Below the pieces are notes generated by a model. The model ran no database searches and had not been told where the DNA came from. It worked only from the letters and a program-made list of their open reading frames with translations. From assembly GCA_025266875.1 (NCBI GenBank), contig JALLLT010000038.1, positions 248,001 through 312,000 on the forward strand: 64,000 bases of DNA, in the 5' to 3' direction. Of the stretch, positions 57,810 through 64,000 are shown in pieces; the first letter of the stretch is position 1; each line of letters opens with the position of its first letter. A program made the position numbers and the translations under genes. Source of the DNA: Fennellomyces sp. T-0311 (taxonomy: Eukaryota; Mucoromycota; Mucoromycetes; Mucorales; Lichtheimiaceae).

Positions 57810-59765
57810 ATGAATGAGTATCCACCTTTTGAAGCTGCCTTCCGTCCTGAGGTCACTCCGCCGTCTTTACCGCGGCTTTGCCCTTTTAGCTTTAATGACA
57901 GTAGACGATCTGACTGTTTGTAGCATGCCATGAATGCGATCCACGATAAGAGAATACTCATTTACGTCTCGAGTTCAGGATCCATCGAAGGCACAACACG
58001 ATCAACCAAAAACACCTCAATTCGCCTCCTTAGCTGATATCGCAGCGTTGGAAAAAGATCAGTACTTTACCTTTGACGATCCGTACCGAGCACTGAAGAA
58101 GGAAAAAGTCTACAATGAGCACCTCAACAACGAGGTCGACTTCATGATTATGAACAGTATTGACGCGGGCCACTGTATGCAATCGTTTGTACCTGGAAGG
58201 CTATCTACCCGCAGCATACCTCATACGTTCTAATAGACGAAGGCGCTCTTCATACCGTTAGAGAGATGCTATTAGCACAGCGCTGTTGCTCAAAGTAACG
58301 ATCTCTTGCATTTTGGATTCCTGACTCGAGCTGACACATTTATCAACTATAGAATTACTATCCTCCATCTATTCGATCTCATCCTGCGGCCTGGTGACGC
58401 TTATGAACACATGTCTGCACCGGCAGTGGTAGCGATGGTCCAGAACGTCTCCCACATCCTGTTTATGGTTCTAGAGACCTTTGGGTCCAAAGCGTTTACT
58501 GATATTTGGAATGTATTTTACGACACCAATTCATCCCGTAGAAGGTTACGCAAACGAGCATTTTCAGTCGCAATGGTCGAAGAAACCGATGAAGTATATG
58601 AAAGCTCGCTATCAGAGTTTAGTGACTTTCAAGAGTTATTTGCGTCCTGTATTCGCTTCAATGGTGGCGTCGACCAATCCAGGCGTCGGAAACCTACAAT
58701 GAGAGGCCCATCCATGAAAGCCCCCGCTGCTCACTATGTACGTGATAATATTAGTTATGTGTGGATGTACTCTAACAACAGCCTCCTATAGCGACGACGA
58801 GTGGTACTTGGCGTGTTATTGGCAGTACTTGAGGATGAATTCAGACAAACTGGAGGTAACCAGGATGATGAAGAACCGTACTTCAGGAATGGTACTTATG
58901 GTTTTTTGGCAGGCGACCCCGCCGCGATAGAAAGCTGCACATTGTTGAAGATTGTTGATGACAGTCGACGGTTCCACCAATGGCTTGATATAATTTTCAG
59001 CACGCTGAGCAGCGATATGGATTACATCGGCCAGGATACTGACACTTCTGCCACTGACACACGCATGATCCATGCAGAACTTGGTTCAAGATTTCTGAAT
59101 ATGGTAACAAACCATGATGCATGCTACTTGTATTTTTACTAACCGTTGTCACGAAAGCTGATAGCTGCTTCATACTGTGGCGATTCGATTAACTCTAAAG
59201 AGCTACTCTTTCAATCATTCCGGCGACTTTCAAGTTTGGCTGTGGATGGCTGTGCTACCTTCATGCATGTAATGTGAAGAAAAAACCATCTAGATCTGAG
59301 ACTATTGTTACTTACTGTGGGGAAAAATAGATGATCAAGTTTAAAACGTTCGTCTTTACGATCTTTGACATGGCCATATCGGACGCGAATGTCTCAAAAG
59401 TCCCAACACATCGCAAGGCATTGCGTAAACAAAAAGTTTCACTCGATTTTATGGAGAAATTCGTCCAGTTCGATCTGAAAACTAGACCTTTTCGTCTGGA
59501 TTATATTGATGATGTATATCGTCACGTCCAGCTTACAGTGTGGAAGTTTATGATTGGAACAAATTTACGTTGCACGCTCAATGACTTGAACGAAGAACAT
59601 ACTGGGATTGACATTGCAGTGTTGTCAAAGCAAACTATCAAGGAATGGAAAAGTGACATTGATGACATGGTTTGCTACGTTCAATCGTCGAACACAGATA
59701 ACAGCCTTGACGTTCTATTTGAAGATAAAGTTCGTTGGGCAGTATCCCTTGCTGAAAGTATATAA
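57810..59765 (+). CDS. unrecognised multi-exon gene
   Basis: The frame reads through several exons that join in phase. Clear junctions are HY/RRRVVLGVLLAVLEDEF (intron 58739-58791), then NM/LIAASYCGDSINSK (intron near 59104-59157) and FMH/MIKFKTFVF (ending about 59330), with a stop at 59763-59765. The start is uncertain. ATG 57810 gives MNEYPPFEAAFRPEVTPPS and needs an intron with a GTAGAC donor; ATG 57934 (MRSTIREYSFTSRV) needs none. An intron between about 58190 and 58285 is also required, to remove in-frame stops; its borders are unsure. The product is about 520-570 residues, largely helical, with a basic linker near the middle (DQSRRRKPTMRG). I recognise no domain. It converges with TDP1. 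Confidence 0.5.
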
Positions 59766-59975
59766 AATGTAATATTGATTGTACATACCATCCTATACCT
59801 ATGTTTGCCATGTATTTTATCAACTTTTTATCATTTCCATGGATGCACTGCCATTTTCAAGTAAACACACATCTCATCTGCAAGATCACTTATGCTGAAC
59901 ATTTACTTTAAATATTGCTCTGCGGATGTAATAGTTCCACTGATAAATCTTAGTTACATTTAGGGACAAAGCTTA

Positions 59976-62049
59976 TTACCAATCTATATCTTGAGTCCAT
60001 GCATCCTGAGAAGGTTTGTAACGAGGAGGAGGTCGGACATAAGTTACTGGTATATCTGAATTCTCATATAATGGAAGTACAACCCCCAATTCCCAATTGC
60101 TGAGTGCGACGGTCAGTAATATTCATCTAATTTCAATCAAGGTACTCACCTGATTGCCATCTTTGGTTGTTTGGAGTACTTTGACAATGAGAGCTTTCCC
60201 CATGCACTCACTGTTGCATTATGGCTTCTAATGGACATATACGTATTAGTCTATAATTTATGTCGCAGGCCAAAGACTTATTCATACCCGCAGTATACCC
60301 ATCCTTTAAGCTCTTTAGGATTACTCTTTGCTTTTGACGAAGTTGATGCCGAAGACTTGAGTGTGGCAATGATATACTACATTCGGGTTGTAAGTCCTTG
60401 TTGCAGCTATACGGATCTTCTAAGTAACATACCTTGGAGTGCATCAGTGTGCCTTCTCGAAAACTGATAGCATCACACATCACTTGTTTAGGAAATGTAT
60501 GTTTCCGCCAGCTGGTCGTATTCAAGCAGATGGTCCCAGCGCCCTTGATTCTTAATTAGCCTCTTACCCTTCATTCCATGTTTTCATATACACACCGGTG
60601 CCCCTAGTTTACTACCTTCCACAGTCTCTCTTGTTGGGTATATGACGTCAATGGGAGGAAGTTCAGTTGTTTTTGGTACACGCGGAGGTTTACCACCGTT
60701 TGCATAAGGATCGATCCCTGAGAATGATCGATACAATTCATGCAGATAAGTTGCGTTTAGGCTACCTAGTGATGATGTCTATCTCGTTCGATAATAAATA
60801 CTCAGTTAATAGTTAATTCGAAGAAAAACAGTATGCTTTACCTGCATTTCCACCTGAGGAGGACGTGATGGATCGGCAGCTCCCATCTCCTTCACAATTT
60901 GGGCAAGTCGCGCATGACCATAGCGCTTATAGCCATTCCCTTCGAAAACACCGGATACAGATGCGACAATATGTGCCTTAGCTCGAGCAAAGTTGTACTT
61001 GAAGAGCTCTGTCTTCACGGATGGAGGTGCACGCATATGCCCCAACAAATCATAAATATCCTGAGCAAAACGTGGAAGCTTCTCTGGGGAATCAACAGCT
61101 TGTGCCAGTAACGGGAAGTCTTGGATGAATACTACGTTCTCCAGATCATTGTAGTCGTATCTTTCCTATGTCGTGTCAGCTTATGGATGAAAAACAAGAG
61201 TTCTACATACCAAATTTGCTGATCCAATGACAACACGCAAAGATGAATCATGAATCAGAAGCATAAGCTTTGGGTGAAAAACACCATAGTTTTCGTCCTT
61301 CATAGGCGGGGCAATAAAAACTCGCTTCGGGCCCAATTGTTTCGATGTTGCCTAATAGTATAATGACCATTAGCAGAGTAAATAAAAAAAATCTGGCCCG
61401 CGGAAACATACTGGTCGCCCGTGAAGTATCACGCATAAATTGACGTCGGCAGGAAAATGTTCCTCAATCCAATCCATGCTGACTACCATTGCTGTAAGCA
61501 CTGCTTTCTTGAGCACATTCTACGTATCATTGTAAGACAATCCAAAATACCAGGATTTGCAGTTTTACCTTTTGAACGATCTCTTCAAAGCGTATAAAGT
61601 TGGGCCCAGTAAACCCGGTAACGTGTGTCAGTTTGACGACACCATCCCAATATCGCGGAAGACCGGCACTTGGTTTCTTGCTAGCGTCTTGACCGACAGT
61701 GGGCCCGGAATCATCTGTCAACGATCGTTTGACACCAGGCACCAAACCTAAAGCCTCTCGTGCTGTCAACTGTTCGACTGGCTTGCCCAATGAAAGTGCA
61801 ATGGCTTTGCGAATATCTTCATTTTCTCGATCCACATCGTCCAAACGCTGGGTAAAAAGATCACCAAGGCGATTATCCGATTGTGCAGCTGAAGCATTTT
61901 GGGTTTCGTGTTGATCTATAATATTTTTTCGCAGACCCATGGTTAAAACATTACTTCTTGTCAAGCGCATTTCCATTTCTACGTTGTTGAAGAGACAATG
62001 CAATTGCTTGTCGCATTTGCTCATTATCACTATCGCTGTCGTACTGCAT
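59976..62049 (-). CDS. TDP1: tyrosyl-DNA phosphodiesterase 1
   Basis: About ten exons encode roughly 560 residues. The N terminus carries two ubiquitin-interacting-type motifs, EQMRQAIALSLQQ and EDIRKAIALSLGK. The catalytic body has HKD motif 1 (FHPKLMLLIHDSSLRVVIGSANL region: HPKLML then IGSANL) and HKD motif 2 (GTLMHSK, with an intron directly after the Lys). SSLGSLNATYLHELY and IDVIYPTRETV are also typical. The end reads GWVYCGSHNATVSAWGK and NWELGVVLPLYENSD, the standard TDP1 C terminus, then a stop at 59978-59976. TDP1 hydrolyses 3'-phosphotyrosyl links left by trapped topoisomerase I. The start (MQYDSDSDNEQ) is inferred from UIM placement; it requires a GTAGAA donor near 61985. The 205-codon frame starting at 62144 uses another frame upstream and is less likely. 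Confidence 0.85.
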
Positions 62050-62468
62050 TGCGGAACGGATACTAGGCAAATGTGTACTGAGGGGTTACGCGTGTCGGAA
62101 ACAATTTCATGCTTTACGCGACCAAATATAGCACGTGTTGGCACAGCCTAAGCATAAGGTTGTTCATTAAGCTGTATACCACACATTAGTTGCTATCTAG
62201 CCTTAAAGTGTCAGTAGTCTTGGCAGACATGAGTGTCCAGGCAACAGTAGATAGGAAATTGTAACTTGTCAGCAGGAACCAATCGAGTATGACTATAATT
62301 GAATTGCGGGAGCACTGTTGTTTATGTGACCAAAAAGTATTTTTATATCATTTGGATAATGTATATGAACCTTCGATTGATAATATTAATAGTAGAGAGT
62401 AACTAATTTACAAAAGTAACAGATATCTTCACGAAAATGATAGATATACGATGATGAGATCCAGCTCC
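62050..62468. other. intergenic region upstream of TDP1
   Basis: AT-rich, with no frame of interest. It should contain the TDP1 promoter and the 3' flank of the acetate-transporter-family gene, both of which are on the minus strand. Confidence 0.45.
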
Positions 62469-63271
62469 TTAGAAGAATGGCAAGCGAATGAAAGTGTTCT
62501 CCTCAGTATAAATCAAGCAACACATAACATACTATAATAAATAAATAAAAAAAGAGAGAGAAAAGACCATCAGTATGCAGTCCAAAGTTCACACCTTTTG
62601 CACTGAGAACTTACCCAAGCAACAAGTGCCAAAGCAAACGAGCACCATCCGGAAGTCATCGTCAAGCCAACAACACCGGTGAACTCACCAAGGCAGCCGA
62701 AGAAGAAAGTACAGAACACAAGAAACAGGATAAGCTGAATGAGCTTAGGTTGACGCAAGGTACCCAAGAAGTAGAAAAGAGAGCATACGGCGAAAGCAAG
62801 CTGAACCAAAGCCATGCACTTGTGTAATTGTGTTAAAGTACCATCAGCGGTGGCAGCTTCAACAAATCCTGAACCAGAGCAAAACATGATACCAAACGCG
62901 AAGAAGAAGCCGGAATATGTCATGAAGGTAGTGGCCGAATACGTTTCACCTTGAATGAAGCAGCCGATACTGGCATACAGTTGGCCGATAGCACCGAAAC
63001 CAAGAGCGACACCCACGGCAACTTGAGGAAGATCGGTGATTAAGCCCGAGTTGTAAAGACCAAAGACAAAGGAGCAGAGGGAGAAGGCAGCGAAACCAAT
63101 GGCAAGGGGATTGGCTTGTCCAGAAGGATGGGGTTGATGTGCGTGTTGCTTTTTGTCACTAGAAGCAGCAGTGGCAGATCCCGAGTATTCTTTTTCAACA
63201 ACTGACGCGCCCATGTTCACGACAACCGACTCGTGGAGTTCGACTTCAGGCTTTTGATCAACAGGAGACAT
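62469..63271 (-). CDS. GPR1/FUN34/YaaH family membrane protein (acetate channel/transporter type)
   Basis: Two exons (63271-62615, 62531-62469) encode 239 residues. The intron has GTAAGT and a long pyrimidine tract (TTTCTCTCTCTTTTTTT) before TTATAG. Without this splice the protein would end in unrelated VSSQCKRCELW; with it the end is YVMCCLIYTEENTFIRL, which fits the family. After a ~55-residue hydrophilic N terminus comes the signature NPLAIGFAAFSL, then six hydrophobic spans, including YSGFFFAFGIMF and LIQLILFLVFCTFFF. Relatives (Ady2/Ato1, Gpr1) handle acetate or succinate uptake or sensitivity and ammonium export. A TATA box (TATAAAAG, 63348-63341) is about 70 bp upstream. Confidence 0.92.
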
Positions 63272-64000
63272 TTGGTGTATTTACAAGTGTGTAGTAGAAG
63301 ATATTGAGATCTAACTTTTTACGTTGGGCTAAACCAGCGTCTTTTATATTAACATGGTTCCCTGCCTTCATCCAACCGCAGGTAAAGTATCGGTATGTAC
63401 GACCTAACAGATTGGCTTTTTCGGGCTGCATTATTCGGGTTGTACCACGCGAAGGATTTCCCCGCAATTTTTCTTAAAACGACAATTTATTCAAAATCGT
63501 TTTTACCCACGCAGGCTAGATCTATATGATTTTTCGGACTAAACTGGCAAAATGGACCATGAATGTAGCCTATGGGAAGAACCATTATACTATGCCAGCA
63601 GTAACGCTTGTTAGCATTTCTGAGAAATGCGCTAACAAAACCATGGCATAACAATAAGAGCGTTTATTTTTCATCCTTAAAGTTCGTTGGTACGACAAAA
63701 AGACGTAGTCACTCCGAGGTAACAAAACTCGGTTACCCAATAATTTTCAAGAGCATAGAGCCGCATCTATTATTGCGGATACCATACCGATTGGAGACTG
63801 CGGAGGAAGCTTACTGCTGCGAACCTCACGGGATTCGGTCAGTATTCTATATTGGAGCTATATGTGGAACGCTTACATCAGAACGCGCCCACGCTCTACT
63901 CTGTGGGGATCATCGCTCACACACACACACAGTCCTGGTATCCCACGCTGTTAAAAATTTCACCTAATCGGTATTTTGGCCTACATAGAGCGCAATACTG
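63272..64000. other. window end: promoter, hairpin and AC microsatellite
   Basis: The first ~100 bp contain the GPR1-family promoter. A strong inverted repeat lies at 63592-63649 and an (AC)n run near 63917-63930. The plus frame at 63608-63967 (119 codons) begins inside the hairpin, shows no family resemblance and is probably not a gene. Confidence 0.45.
63592..63649. repeat. inverted repeat / potential hairpin
   Basis: Outer arms ATGCCA (63592) and TGGCAT (63644) enclose inner arms TTGTTAGCATTTC (63608) and GAAATGC-GC-TAACAA (63624), with a TGA loop. The inner stem is 13 bp with one 2-nt bulge. No flanking transposase or target-site duplication was evident. Confidence 0.55.

Noticed and set aside
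63608..63967. 119-codon plus frame at the window end
   Set aside because: It begins inside a hairpin, runs into an AC microsatellite and has no family resemblance.

Overview
This is a nuclear window from a filamentous fungus. Genes are compact, often split by short GT-AG introns of about 50-100 nt, and protein content points to Mucoromycota, probably Mucorales: a tandem pair of Mucorales-type P450s, a CH-kinase-C1 Cdc7/SepH-like kinase, a Cdc11-group septin, a GPR1/FUN34 acetate-channel family protein and a fungal DEP-RGS regulator. The genus cannot be fixed from sequence alone; a Lichtheimia- or Absidia-like genome is an inference. No rRNA, tRNA, CRISPR array or intact transposon was recognised.

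Layout. 1-4.4 kb: AT-rich, no supported gene. 4.5-9.8 kb: a GPI-anchored Kre9/Knh1-like wall protein, mitochondrial ribosomal protein bL32m and an uncharacterised Ser/Thr-rich protein. 10.7-20.4 kb: ATPase inhibitor IF1, V-ATPase subunit C and a GCN20-type ABCF ATPase, all on the minus strand, then the divergent CH-kinase-C1 gene. 22.3-24.9 kb: an intact HET-domain gene and an opposing HET-like fragment. 25.0-31.5 kb: a 90-residue orphan protein, the septin and two tandem P450s. 32.0-37.0 kb: a three-block ankyrin protein resembling Hos4/ANKRD11, divergent from mitochondrial uL6m. 38.9-46.8 kb: a large membrane-anchored Arm/double-SPRY protein, convergent with an RGS protein. 46.8-53.4 kb: gene-poor, but it hides a decayed HET-domain gene on the minus strand. 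53.4-63.3 kb: Mix17/CHCHD2, a PDK/BCKDK-type mitochondrial kinase, ribosomal protein uL29, an unrecognised multi-exon gene, TDP1 and a GPR1/FUN34 transporter.

Genes of a shared theme cluster only loosely: several are mitochondrial (bL32m, IF1, uL6m, Mix17, PDK/BCKDK) and several are ATPase-related. The Mix17 and PDK/BCKDK genes are divergent over one promoter region.

Most interesting points: (1) an intact HET-domain gene, a multiply broken paralogue 27 kb away and a third possible fragment, suggesting birth and death of an allorecognition or cell-death family in this lineage; (2) a FYVE-like zinc-finger signature in frame with, and directly after, the last conserved exon of the GCN20-like gene; (3) a CH-kinase-C1 protein with HCD in place of HRD and a GC-AG intron inside its CH domain; (4) an 11-bp X-box-like motif, CATAGCAACAG, repeated in divergent promoters.
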